Shown here: positions 22,201 to 34,600 of the stretch, one piece after another
How the letters are laid out: every line of letters starts with the position of its first letter
How positions within the stretch are numbered: the first letter of the stretch is position 1
NCBI GenBank assembly: GCA_026545765.1
Contig: CM048842.1
Span: 22,470,667 to 22,534,666 of the forward strand
From: Plantago major
Lineage: Eukaryota > Streptophyta > Magnoliopsida > Lamiales > Plantaginaceae
DNA length: 64,000 nt
Direction: 5' to 3'
The notes under the pieces: generated by a model
What the model saw: only the letters and a program-made list of their open reading frames with translations
What the model was told of the DNA's origin: nothing
Databases searched by the model: none
Made by a program: the position numbers and the translations under genes

Positions 22201-22607
22201 GCACCTCAGGAACTTGTCAATTTCTTGGTGCCAGATTAATATCATGGTTCAGCAAGAAACAAAACTCAATTGCCACATCTACCACATAGGCTGAATATAT
22301 TGCTGCTGGGTGTTGTGCTTCACAGATATTGTGGATACGACAACAACTCAGAGACTATGAGATCAATGAAGAGAAAACTCCGATTTTCTGTGACAACACA
22401 AGTGCTATTGCCATAACTCAGAATCCTAAGTTTCATGCAAGAACAAAGCACATTGATGTTAGACACCACTTCATTAGAGACCATGTTGTAAAAGGCAATA
22501 TAGAGATACTCAAGATTGGTACTGAAGACCAACTTGCAGATATCTTTACAAAGCCTTTGCAAGAAAGCAGGTGCTTAACCTTGAGACATAGTCTTGGGTT
22601 AATGTAG
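19268..22607 (+). pseudogene. pol: pol of element D: protease, integrase, RT, RNase H, broken
   Basis: Domain order is that of Ty1/copia. Protease: FDSGCGTHMTGDK (about 19321-19359, active-site DSG). The integrase HHCC region has lost the second half of its His motif (WLWHIRLQN) but keeps CSACQMGKQ (about 19808). The catalytic core includes LHMDLFESS and VDDYSRFT, a TAG replacing Trp at 19977, then QQNGVAERKNRTLKEAARTM around 20177. [22 protein letters not shown] (21408), [12 protein letters not shown] and the catalytic YVDD ([10 protein letters not shown], about 21676). RNase H: GYSDADYAGSLLDRKSTSG (22157) to DIFTKPLQ. At least seven stops or frameshifts are visible, several of them TGG to TAG. 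Not functional. Confidence 0.9.
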
Positions 22608-23419
22608 TTACCAAAGGAACTGAAAAGTTCTAATCTCTGAGATGAAAACTCAGAAAGGAGAAAGATATCTGGAATAGGCATCTAGATATCTAAGGCAAAA
22701 AGGTATCTGAGACGAGAACTCATATACTAAAAGGATGGGTAAAAATGTCTTTCAAAGATTTATGAGACGGGTACTCAGATATCTATGAGATCACAAATTG
22801 AGGGGGGACACAAAAGAGAAATGTGGTACAACTGTATTCAGTCAACTACATCTCTGGTGTTTTGTATCTTTCCATTTATATGTTAAGTTACACACAGTCT
22901 CTGAACTGACTATATAAGTCCAAAGACTATCCCCTAGACACAGAAAAAAGATGTGATTCAGAAAGCTATTCGCCAAATTTCATTAATTGGGCACAATTAC
23001 AATTACTGATTGTGATCATTACTGAAGAACCAAACGTGACCCTTGATGAAATGGGCGTTTGATCTTATTGGACGAGATTAACTCTCGGTAAAATAGTGGA
23101 CTGTCAAAACTCAGTCGTGGCCCACTAAATATTTAATGTAAAACAATTTTTACCCACGTTCATCTGCATTTGCACAGATACATATGCACAAAATCAATTT
23201 GTATGTATATATCTGCTGAAAGTACAATGCTATATATATAGGATTTTGGCAAAACAAATCACTTTCGCCTAATCCAACATTCACACTTACACAGAAATAG
23301 GAAAAACCTTTCAAAGTTTTTTGCAAATCTCTGTTCTTCGCTTAGTTATTCTGCAAAGAATCACTAAACTCACACCTTAATCTCTTTTCAACTTTCAAAA
23401 ACTTTCACTATTTAAAGAG
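22608..23419 (+). promoter_or_regulatory. pol to third-ORF spacer with candidate internal promoter (D)
   Basis: About 0.8 kb without a gene, conserved in order in element E (35022-35929). It contains a purine-rich run GAGGGGGGACACAAAAGAGA (22800-22819), a GGCCCAC motif (23119-23125), a TATA box (TATATATATA, 23231-23240) in the shared context GGATTTTGGCAAAA, and a C/T/A-rich leader ending in TTTAAAGAG before the ATG at 23420. The layout looks like a separate promoter and 5' leader for the third ORF. Confidence 0.5.
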
Positions 23420-26400
23420 ATGGCTCCAAAACGTGCTCTTACCCAGAAATATCAAGCTACTACCTCTGGCACTGCTGAAAAGCAAGCACCAATGTTGGTT
23501 ATAACAAACAATCGGTTGATTGGAGAGTTCAATCCTAATCATTGGACTTCAAATCAGAGGATGATTTGGGGTGGTTCCATGATTGAGGAATACCTCGTTG
23601 CTGCAATTGAAAACCAAGCTGATAGGAAGTTGGTACTTGATATGCTTGAAAAGGCACAAATCAAGGGCTTTCTATCTGCTTTTCCCAGTGGAGTTTCTTC
23701 ACTGGATGTCCTGGAGTTTTACAACAACTCCACGATTATTTCCAAAGTCTCTGAAGGCACTGAGACAGTGTCTATCAAGACAAAAGTCCAAGGACAGGAA
23801 ATCCTGTTGGACGAAATAGCTTTCTGTGAGCTGTTTGAACTTTAAAATCTTGGAAAGGATTCTGAAATTGACACCAAGGATGAAGATCTCCTTGAGGGTG
23901 TCAAAAAGCTCTATAGTGATGTGTGTGATCTTGACAAGCCAGACACACCCATAGACTTTAAGCTTGCTGACATAAGGACCAGACATCTGTTGGTCCACTA
24001 GGATGTGTTGGCATGTATCCTTCACAGATGCTTTGATGGTCTACAAGGAGGAGCTGACCAGATAAGCCAAGAACGCTGGATGATGATGTTCTTGTTGAAT
24101 CAATAAAACAAAAGGCTGAAAAACCCTTTTAATTGGGGGAAGTACGCATTCATGAAATTTGTGAAGAAGATACAAGGCTTTGAGCCTAAAATCGTTAAGG
24201 GCCTTGCTGAGCCAAAAGCCACAGTAACATATGGATTGAAGATATGCTACATACTAGAGTGTCTTGGCATTGAGCTCGGAGAGACGGCAGACATTGCCAA
24301 TAGTAACCTACTCTGCAAATATGAGTATACAAACATGATGAAAAAGGTTACTGCATCTCAGAAAAGTTCCAAGAAACGAAAGACTAATGAGGTATCTGAG
24401 GGTTCCGTTGTGACCAAAAAGCCCAGAACTTCACGAAAGAAGTCTGTTGGCAAATCAGAAGGCATACCCATTGTGGATGTCAACTCTCAGATGTCTGACC
24501 CCACTGCTGATGGACTCATCAATGCTGCTAAGACCACGGCTGATGAACTCATCAATGCTACAGAGTGCCTTGCTGATGAACTTATCAATGTTGATAAAAG
24601 CAGTGAGAAACTTCAAACACTCTCTGCAGAAGCAGCATGGATTGTTGATAATTCAGTCCCAGATTTCGATGAGGACTCTGAAGATGAGGGGAAGCCATAA
24701 TCCCCAAGGTTGCTGAAAGAGAAACAAGTGCAGAGGTTGCTGAGAAGGCAACTAGTTCAAAGGTTGCTGAAGAAGCAACTGTGTCCAAGGTCACTGGACA
24801 AAACACACCATCAGAGCAAGTAACACTTAAGCATATTGAAGATGCTCTGATGAGTGGCAACTTAGTGTTGGAGGATACTGTCATTGCCTCGACACTTAAA
24901 ATTTTATCTCAAGCAGATCTGGATAGGCCCCATACAGCATCACCTTCTTCATCTAGATCAGAATCACCACACCAACCACAATATCCAATAGTGGATGCTG
25001 TTGAGATGATACTTGAGTTACAGCTTGAGATACTAGCATCTTTCCTTGCTGAAGAAAATCCTGTAAAAGAGCAGTTTTCCCAACTCAATGTGAGGAATCA
25101 AACTGAGGCATCTGCTCAGAATGATCAACCAGGGGAGGCAACTGAGTTGCAAACTCAGGATAGGTCCGAAGTACCTCAAACTTCCAACAAAGAAGTGGTC
25201 CAAGAACAACAAGACCAACGCATGGAAACTTCACAAGTTCCAGAGACCAGTCAGCCTGACAAAGCTCATGTAGCTGAATGGTTTAACTCTTTACTTGTGA
25301 TGACTTATGCTTAAATCTTGTTACTTATTAAAATTTCTTTGTTACAGGCTGAATTAGAAACACAAGAACAAGAGGAAGCTGGAAATCTTGCCTCAGAGAC
25401 TGAGAAGGAGGCCACCACAGCCTCATCTCTTAAGGAATCTGAGCCTTTGCTACAGGTGATAGAGAGTTCTTTGAGATATTACTTTTCAGATATATATTAA
25501 TACACTTAACTAATTAAGTGATTGTTTCTTCACAATGTTACTCTGATCATTTTTCTAAATACTTTACACTTTCTACTCATAGGCTCAAACAGAAGTAGAA
25601 GTTTCCGGGGAATTGCCCATTCAATCCCCTCAACCAATGGAAATTGATGAGGCCACCAAGCCTTCATCACCAGAGAAAATACTAGAAACTGCACAAGTTT
25701 CTGAGAGACAAGTGTCTGAGCCTCCTATTGTGGAGGTAATTGACATCTCAGATATCAAATTGTCTAAGTGTTTCTCTTCTGATAAATTTCTAAGTGTTAT
25801 GTTATATTTTATTCTCAGGTTCAAAAAGAAAGAGAGGATATGGAGGATCAGACTTCCAAGTCTCCTCCTCACACCAAGATATCTGAGGCACCTGGAACCT
25901 CAGTAGTCCAACCTTCTGAGCTTATTGTTGTTGCACAGGTAACACAGATACTTGACTACTCTAACACCCAGATATCTACTAAAGTTTTGAAACTAACTCA
26001 AGACTCTCTCTTTCAGGCTCAAGCTAGTGCCTTAGTGGTCCCTGAAGATTTGAACAAGGACCTACTTCAATTCTTCAAGGCTCATACTCTGCCAAAGCAT
26101 CTAAAGTGTTTCAAGAAATGGCAGAGACTCAGATGCTCTGATCTGTTTGAGATCACAAAGGTCACTGATCACCCTACCAGAAGAGCAAGAGCATTTGACT
26201 TGGAGAATTATGTGCATGCAATGTTTCCAACTGAGCAATACGCATTTGCCACGTTGATGAATAAAAACTTCATGAAGGAAGTAGCACACAAGCTTATTGA
26301 AGCCTTTGAAAAGGCAGATGGTCAGACCAGAATGGAGATGGCATTCAAGCCAATCTTGCCCAAGTCCCCACAGTGCATACCCTCTGAACAAGAGGAAGTA

Positions 26401-27787
26401 AATGGGCAATTGGTCACACTTCCTGAAGTGATCAATTTGGTTTCTGAAGATGAGGAGGAAACAGATGAGAATAATTTTGAAGAACCTCCTTCTGACCATC
26501 ACAAAGATCATGGTGACAAATAGGATGATGATGATGCCCCTGCACCAGGGACAGGAGGGATTGCACTAGGTAATAATACCTCAGTTGCTGAAAAGCACAC
26601 TGAGAGGACTTCACAAAATTCCCCTCCTCCATCTCCTCAGAAGTCTACACATCCATCTTCCCCAACAAAAAGACTCTACTGAACAAGTAGTTGAGAACTC
26701 TGAGGACAACACTCAGAATATATTGGATGCACAAGCCAGAGTTGCTCAACTCAAACAGTTGTTGGAGGAAGAACAATAGCTAAATCTTCAACTGGAAGAG
26801 AAGATAGCTGAATCCAAAGCAAAGCTCCAAACGATTGAAGATCAAACCATCAAGGAAATGGAAGCTTATGCTGAGATGAAAGAACTCCAGCTTGTTGTTC
26901 AGACAATTGCTGAGGAACTAGATACTGAGCAAGTATCTGAAGACAAGCATGATGCTAAGGCTGCATCACCAAAAGATGTACCATCTTCCTCACTGAAAGG
27001 AAAGAAGCCCATCTCTAAGATGGTTGCTGGGCTAGAGAATATTGATGAAAATGTCAAAGAGGATGAAGATCACTGGGCTGATGACTCAGATGATGAAGAA
27101 GAGAAGAAATTGGCAGAACACCGAAATGAGCACTTGGTGGTGTCTCATTTGAAAAGGAAGCTGATTGCTCCTGAAATTTTCAACAAGCTGCCAGATGTCA
27201 ACTCCACTGAATACTTGAACAGATATCAAGTACTGGCTAAAATGAACAACGAGTTGTCTTCTCAGCATGAAGCCGCCATTGCATCAGTCCCTGCAGAGAT
27301 GAAGAAATTCACAGAGCTCATCACTCAGAGAACAACCAGTCTGGTCATTGCTCAGAAAGACCTAGGCATGGTTAGGGATGATGACCAAAACTTGGCTGCA
27401 AAAGCCTTTGAAGAGGCTAGCTATGCTGCTGGAAAAGCAGATGCTATTCAAGGTCCACTAGCAGAGCTCACTGATAAAGACGGTGGTCTTATCAAACAAA
27501 ATCAGGAGCTCAAGGCTAATCTGGAAAAGTTGGTTGCTACATACAACTATCTGCAAGGCAACTTTGACTCCCTTTCAGAATCTTTTGTGATTCTTAGTCA
27601 GTCAACAATGACTAAGGGGGAAGCATTTCAAGGTGCTCAGAGAGGAAGAGGAAGAGGAAACAAAAGAAAAACTGAACAATCACCTCTCAAAATAAATGAG
27701 CCCTCCTCCAGTCAGACTGCTCTACAGATAGTGGCCACTACTCAGCAACTTCCTGAAAAAGGAATGACAACAAGGGCCAGGGCACAA
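23420..27787 (+). pseudogene. Third (envelope-like) ORF of element D, intron-bearing, truncated
   Basis: Start MAPKRALTQKYQATTSGTAE at 23420; the N-terminal domain (NRLIGEFNPNHWTSNQRM) runs to about 24360 with three or four stops (first TAA near 23842). A Lys/Arg-rich cluster (SSKKRKTNEV, KKPRTSRKKS) follows at 24367-24440. Four predicted GT-AG introns then separate short phase-0 exons: introns 25270-25347, 25456-25582, 25736-25818 and 25939-26016; exons 25348-25455, 25583-25735 and 25819-25938. The exon from 26017 leads into a coiled-coil region (26699-27540) and an RGRGRGNKRK cluster near 27640. The ORF is cut at about 27787 by a gypsy-type LTR fragment, so the C-terminal domain seen in E is lost. 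No signal peptide or membrane span is seen. In Sireviruses this position is called env-like, but its function is unproven. Confidence 0.7.
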
Positions 27788-28074
27788 GATGAGACGATAA
27801 TTTAGAGTCTCATTGGGTCCTTTTTAGCGGTCTTTGTTGGTCTTCGTTTATGGTTTTTTAGTGTTTTTGTACGTTTTTATGCTTAGGTGTTTTATTTACA
27901 TTTTGCAGGATTTGATGTCTTTTGAGCTAAATGAGGACGAGCAGTTTAGCATAGCTCGCCGCGGCGAGATTTTGCGAATGGAGCCTTTGTTTGAAGATTG
28001 AAGCTCGCCGCGGCGAAATTATGCGTGAGCTATATATATTGCGATAAAGAAGGCTCGCCGCGGCGAGGCAATTG
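27788..28074 (+). repeat. 5' fragment of a gypsy-type LTR
   Basis: The text from GATGAGACGATAATTTAGAG matches the start of the solo LTR at 44875 (TGATGAGACTATAATTTAGA) for about 170 bp, then diverges. It holds three copies of CTCGCCGCGGCGA(G/A) (about 27954, 28005, 28052). It ends abruptly at the LTR of element E (28075), so it was truncated by E's arrival or by a later deletion. Confidence 0.7.
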
Positions 28075-29710
28075 TGTTAGGAATATCTGTTTAGATTTTG
28101 ATCAGCAACCTAATGACTTATCTTAGCTCAGAAAGGTGGTTAGTACTCTTGGTTCACTTGAACACTGTAAAAGAGGAAAATCACTAAGTATGATAGTCTA
28201 GCAAATCTTGTATAGGATGTTTGGTCTCTAAATGTAATTTTTTATATCTTTAAAGAAGACCAAGAAGAAGGCATCCAGCAGAAGAGTTCAACAATTTTTT
28301 TGAAGTTTTGAAGACTGCACAAGATTGCTGAAGACAAAGGTTACCAGATACCTATGTCCAGATATCTTTGATACACAAGTGTTTCTCAATAAACAAGTTT
28401 TGCAAAAGATATCTGAGAACGCAAGGTTTCTGAACGAGGAAAAGTGCCCACAGATATCTACACTTAGATACCCTGGATAAAACTATGTTTCTGGGAAACA
28501 ATGTTTCAAGAAGTATCTGGAGATGAGAAGGTCTCTGGAAAGGGACATGCAATGCTTCAGAAAGCGTGCATAGTTCCGTTGGCACTACAGGACAAAAATA
28601 GTACAATGCAATAAATGCGCAGACAGAGACATCTGAACAAAAGAGGAAATCTCTGAGAAGAGACAACGTCTTCTGTAGTACTATTTTCATATATCAATAG
28701 TTTGAATTTCATTAAGCCTAACGGATAATATTCAATGATTTTCAACTATAAATATCATCACTTAGAATGCTTGAAAGATACACAGAACTTACACACTGAA
28801 CTCACTAAAAATACCAAGCCTCTCTGATAATACAACTAGTGGTATATTTCTCTCAAGCATACAAGTCTTCAACCTAACTTATTCTTCAGCTTACAGTTGC
28901 GACTAAGCTCTTGAATTCTAAGTAGCACGAAAGTTCTAAGTGCCCTGATCCTTAACAAGCATTGCTATCTGTGAAGGAGTTGAATCAAAAGATCAAGTAT
29001 CTGAGACTCATTCTCTAGAACATTTATCATAGACTTGGGTCAGTAAAGAACATATCACCACACATTGTGAAGTGTGTTAAGTGACTCTTGTTCAAGAAGG
29101 TAGTATTACATAACTGTAGAAGTTATTAATCTACCAAACCTGACCATCTACCTTAACCAACACCTTAAACGGCGTGGAGTACAGGAAGTACTTGGTTTGG
29201 GAAACTAAGGAATAACTCCAAGGTTACTGAGCATATGAAGTACTTAGTTTGGGAAACTAAGGAATAACTCAAATGTTTCTGAGTATAGGAAGTACTTGGC
29301 TGAGAAAGTCGGGGAATAACTCAGGGGCAACACTTGGTTGGGAACCTAGTGTATCTAGGAATCGAGAGAAGATATTTTTAAGGTGAACTCCATTATCTGT
29401 CTTAGTGGATTCTAGGTCTGAGAAAGGCCGAAGTGGATTAGTTGAAGGATTACGCCACCTTCAGATACCACTATAAAGATTAGTGTTATTTACTTTCTGC
29501 AATTTATTACTTGCTTTATTTACCTTGCTGAGTATTTACACATATCTTGCTGAGCACGTGCACTTATCACTAAAAAGTCTTTAGCTCTCTGAAATTAAGT
29601 ATCAGATATCTTCACAGATATCTGAGAAATTGTGTTTATCGACAAAAGTTTTAAAACACTATTCACCCCCCCCCCCCAGTCTTTTCCCTTTGCCGTTATC
29701 TGGACCAACA
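28075..29710 (+). repeat. 5' LTR of element E
   Basis: This 1636-bp LTR runs TGTTAGGAATATCTG ... CTGGACCAACA, with a TATA box at 29472-29478 (TATAAAG) and a poly-C tract of about 15 near 29666-29680. It shares the AGATATCT-rich composition of the other LTRs. Confidence 0.9.
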
Positions 29711-29712
29711 AG

Positions 29713-29724
29713 TGGTATCAGAGC
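29713..29724 (+). promoter_or_regulatory. Primer-binding site, element E
   Basis: TGGTATCAGAGC two bases after the LTR end, as in A, C, D and H. Confidence 0.92.
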
Positions 29725-29828
29725 AAGAGGTTCCCAAACCTTCTGCACTGAACCTAGATCCCAGATAAGTGCCCACTAACTGCTTTTCACCTACAGTTGA
29801 TTTGTCTGTGTAGTGTGTTTGCTGCAAG

Positions 29829-31662
29829 ATGTCTTTAAGTGACGCTCCAATTCTCAAGCCAGAGAATTATGAGACATGGAAGAACGACATGATGCTCCAC
29901 CTAGAAGCCATCAGTGACGAAATGATCGAAGTAATAAAGAATGGCCCCATAGTCATTCAACAACTTAAGCAGGTCATGGAAGTTTCTAATGGTAGAGACA
30001 GAGTTCCCACTGATAAAGAACCAAGTGGTGGTTCCTCACAAACTATCACCAGTACAAAAGTATGCAGCTGTCAAGCTCGCTGAACAAGCCGGCTCAACAA
30101 GTATCTAGTACTGAGGAAGCAGAAATCGAAAACGATATCTGTTTCTATTGTCAGAAACCTGGTCATTTTAAAAGAGATTGCCCTGTTTTCAATAAGCTAA
30201 AGACAGGTGACAAGAAAGTAGAAGAAACTTCAAGAGAGATCAGAGAGATATGCTCACTGAAGAAAGGAAAAAGATTCAAATCCAACTGGATGCTCTTGAT
30301 ATTGAGTCATAATCTGAGGAAGAAGACTCAGATGATACCAAACTACCTTCTCCAGAATTATGTGGCATCACTCATGAATTAGTTGACTTTGGTCAAAAGA
30401 AAAGGGAAATATGCGGGGTTGCCGAAGAGATATATCCAGATTGCTCCAACATTGAGCCTTGCCTAATGGCTGACGAGGTAACCAACATTTCTCAATTCAT
30501 AACTTATGAGAGTGATGAGGAAGAAATCAGAGATTCAGAATATTTCAAAAGAGAACTTGATCTCTACAAAAGAGAATTTCAAATGATCGAGCTAGAGCTG
30601 ACATTCTTGAAGAAGAAAAGAATTCTCTTGAGAAGGAAAATTCACAATTACTCAAGATATCTGAGAAAAAGGATGCTGAAAATGCATTTCTCAAAGCACA
30701 GATATCTGAAACAGAGAAGTTACACAGAAAGGCAATGGATATACTCCAAAAGGAAAATAAAGATCTTCTTTATGAAAATGAGGAACTCAAGAAGAAAGAA
30801 CTATCTTTTTCAATCCTATGCCAAAGCTTGTGACACTCTTACTGAAGTACACTCTTATTTAAGAGATCCTTCAGAAAAGGGAGGACTTCGGTCGGACACA
30901 CAAACAAATAGCTCTACCACTCTGAATAAGAGTGACGAAAGAATAACATTTGTTAGTACTCAGCAAGATGGTTCCCAAATAACATATAGCATTGGTCAGA
31001 AAGCTAAGGTTGTTGACAAAGGAAAGGCAGTTGCGACCAAACCTTTGTGGGAAAAACAAGTCCAAAAGAAAACTGTTGGGAACGTTTCTATAAAGAAACA
31101 TAACAATGAAAAGTGTAATCACCCACAGTGCTATGTTTCTTAGAAAGGAAAAATTGCAGGAGCAGGCAAATTTTCCAATATCAAGTTTTCTAGAAAGAAA
31201 GACGTTCCAGAGACTAACAAAGCTGCTGAGAAAAGAACTCAGACAGAGCCAGGTGCTCGAAATGGCATTGGTTATAAAGCCATCGGGAAACAACACGCTC
31301 ATGAGTATAAACAAGAGAAAGAACGATGGATGAGAGCCAGGATTGCGCATAGCAATCATCAGAAGTGGAAGAAAGAACAGGTTACGACCACTCTGAATGC
31401 CAGGGCTAGAAGAAGTCTGGCAAGGAAAGCTAAGTTTGCTGAAAAGCAGACTCAGTAACTTGACAGGTATCTGAAAGCACCACGAGGATGACCAAGGAAC
31501 ACACCAAGAAAGAAAATAGCTTTAAATGATAACGACACTAATCATTTAATTCCTCCTTATGTTCCAACAAGACAAAAGAATATCCCAAGGAAGTTCATTC
31601 AGAAATGGATTCCTACAGGGAGATTCTTTAGTCCAGAAGGTTCCATTATTGGAATGAGAGCC
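29829..31662 (+). pseudogene. gag: gag of element E with about 700-bp internal deletion
   Basis: The start MSLSDAPILKPENYETWKND at 29829 is normal, but at codon 73 (about 30045) the sequence jumps from the N-terminal linker (GGSSQT) straight to the region just before the zinc knuckle. Compared with D, about 703 bp encoding the capsid core are gone, and CAAAC is present at both breakpoints in D. The knuckle CFYCQKPGHFKRDC (about 30138-30180) is intact in the frame that opens at 30062. A stop near 30309, frameshifts in the coiled coil (about 30590 and 30810) and a stop at 31141 follow. The TQT motif is at 30898-30906. Without a capsid this copy could at best be mobilised in trans. Confidence 0.85.
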
Positions 31663-31665
31663 TAA

Positions 31666-34600
31666 CTCCATGTTTCCTGTCTTGTGCAGAACACTCTGAG
31701 GAAGAACCCGAAGTGGCACTTTGATAGTGGATGTGGGAAGCACATGACAGGTGACAAAGCAAATCTGATTAACTACATAAAATGCGATAAAGGACCATTT
31801 ATTAGGTTTGCTGGAGGAGATGAAAATCCAACCATAGGATTTGGCAATCTGAAGTTTGGAGCTCTTACAATCTCTGAAGTACTACATGTAAAGGGATTGA
31901 AATATAATCTCCTAAGCATGAGTAAATTAGTAGACAAAGGGTACACTGTCAAAATCAAGTCAAAACTAGGCAAAGTAATTGACAATGAGTCAAAGCAGAC
32001 AGTCTTGGTTGCTAGGCGAAAAGGAAATCTTTGTGTTGCTGACTGGGCATCTGCCACAACTGAAGAATGTCTCATGGTGAGTCAATCTACCCACACTGAA
32101 GAAAACTGGCTATGGCATAAAGAATGAGTCACTTAACTTTAAAACTCTGAACAAGCTAGCCAAAAAGAATTGGTGGTTGGTTTACCCAAATTGGTATATA
32201 GAAAAGATGGTATATGCTCAGTTTGCCACATGGGAAAACAATCCAAAACATCTTTCAAGTCTAAAACTAGACATTCCAGTGAAAGGCCACTGCAAATGTT
32301 ACATATGGACCTTTTTGAATCCTCTGTAACTAGCTATGCAGGAAAGAAGTTTGGTCTGGTTGTTGTTGATGATTACTCAAGATTCACTTGGGTTGTATTT
32401 CTCAAACAAAAATCTGATGCAAGGGTTGAGATACCCAACTTGCTGAATAAGCTTCAAGTCATGAAAAATGACAAAGTATCAGAATCGTAATGCACCATGG
32501 TCTTTGAGTTTGTGAACCAAAGACATAAAAGAGTTTTTACGCAAAGGTATACAACATCAACTATCTTCCGTAAGGACACCACAACAAAATGGTGTTGCCG
32601 AAAGGAAGAATAGGACTAAAAGAAGCAAGAAGAACTATGCTTATTACATCGAAATAAGTGAAATCTATTGGGTTGAAGCTGTTAACACAGCCTACTACAC
32701 TCAAAATAGATGTTTGATTAACAAACACCATGACAAAACTCCTTTTGAACTTTTGATTTGTAGACCCCCTATTATCAAACCTCTAAGGGTGTTTGGTTGC
32801 AGATGTTTTGTTCTTAACAATGGAAAAGAATACTTGAGAACATTTCAACCAAAAGCAGATGAAGGAGTATTTCTTGGTTATTCTCTGAATAGCAAAGCCT
32901 ACAGAATCTACAACAAAAGAACGCAAAAGATTGAAGAATCTTTTGATGTAGTCTTCTACGAAGGAAACAAGAAAGTACCCTTGAATGAAGAACTCTCAAA
33001 TAGGTTCAAAGAGCTAATGATTAAAGATTCTGAAGAAGAATCCCCAAAAGGAAACAATTCTATCATTCACTTAGAGGATGAATCTGACGATGAAAAGCAA
33101 CCATTGCTTAGTAACAACCAGATGACTCTAAGACATGATGAAGAATTTCCTATGAGAATTCCCGAACTGGAACAGGTTACTGAATCTGACGATGAAAAGC
33201 AACCATTGCTTAGTAACACTGAAAAAGTGTCAGATATCCATGGCATTTCCCATGTGTCAGATATCTCAGATACTGCACAAGTATCCTATGAAGATCATAT
33301 TGATTCACATTCAGATCAAAATGATATTGATCCTACTAGTTCAAAACCCATTATGAAATGGATAAGAAATCATTCTGCCAAGGATGTGATCGGTCCTTTA
33401 GACCAAGGAGTTAGAACTAGGAGAGCTATTACTGACTCTCTATATGGATGTTTCATCTCAAATATTGAACCTAAAAGTATAGAAGAAGCATTGAAGGATC
33501 AATATTGGATCTCTGTAATGCAAGAAGAGTTGGATCAATTTGAGAGAAACAAAGTCTGGAAACTGGTTCCATTTGTTGACGGAATATCTGTAATTGGAAC
33601 CAAGTGGATTTTCAGAAATAAAATGAATGAGTCTGGTGAATTAACCAGAAACAAAGTAAGGTTGGTTGCCAAGTGATTCACCCAGACAGAAGGACTAGAT
33701 TTTGACGAGTCATATGCTCCAGTTGCAAGATTGGACGCAATTAGACTATTTCTTGCCTTTGTAGCTCATAATGACTTTAAAGTTTATCAGATGGATGTTA
33801 AAAGTGCATTCCTAAATGGTGAACTTGCTGAAGAAGTCTATGTTGAACAACCACCAGGCTTTGAGGTTTCCTCAGAAAGTAGATTGGTTTATAACCTTCA
33901 GAAAGATCTGTATGGACTGAAACAGGCACCGAGAGCATGGTATGATACTTTAGCCAAATACTTGCTGGAAAGTGGCTTCAAGAAAGGATATGTTGATAAA
34001 ACACTCTTTACTTTGAACCATGAAGGGAAACTACTTCTAGTCCAAGTATATGTTGACGACATTATATTTGGATCTAAAGACAAGCAACTTTGTGAAGACT
34101 TTGCTGAGCTCATAAAAAATTAAATTTGAGATGAGCATGATGGGAGAATTAAACTACTTCCTAGGATTGCAAGTCAAGCAACTTAAGGATGGAATATTCA
34201 TTAGTCAAACAAAGTATGCAAAGGACATGCTCAACAAGTTTAATCTAAAGCCTTCTGAAAAGAATGCTAAGATACCTATGAGCATTAGAACCAAAATGAC
34301 CTATACTGAATCTGACAAGAGTATTGAAGAACATAAGTATAGGAAATTGATTGGGTCTCTACTGTACCTCACTGCAAGTAGACCTGATATTCAATATGCA
34401 GTTGGAGTGTGTGCTAGATTTCAGACAAATCCAATGCAATCACACTACAACATTGCTATGAAAATATTAAGGTATGTAAAGGGTACTGTAGAAGTTGGAT
34501 TGTGGTATCCAAAAGACAGTGGATTGAGTTTAGTTGGCTATTCTGATGCTGACTATGTTGGATCATTGCTTGATAGAAAAAGCACCTCAGGAACTTGTCA

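Noticed and set aside
23420-27787. Third ORF as a captured viral envelope gene
   Set aside because: No signal peptide, membrane span or fusion-type motif seen; the label env-like is kept only as the customary name for the position.
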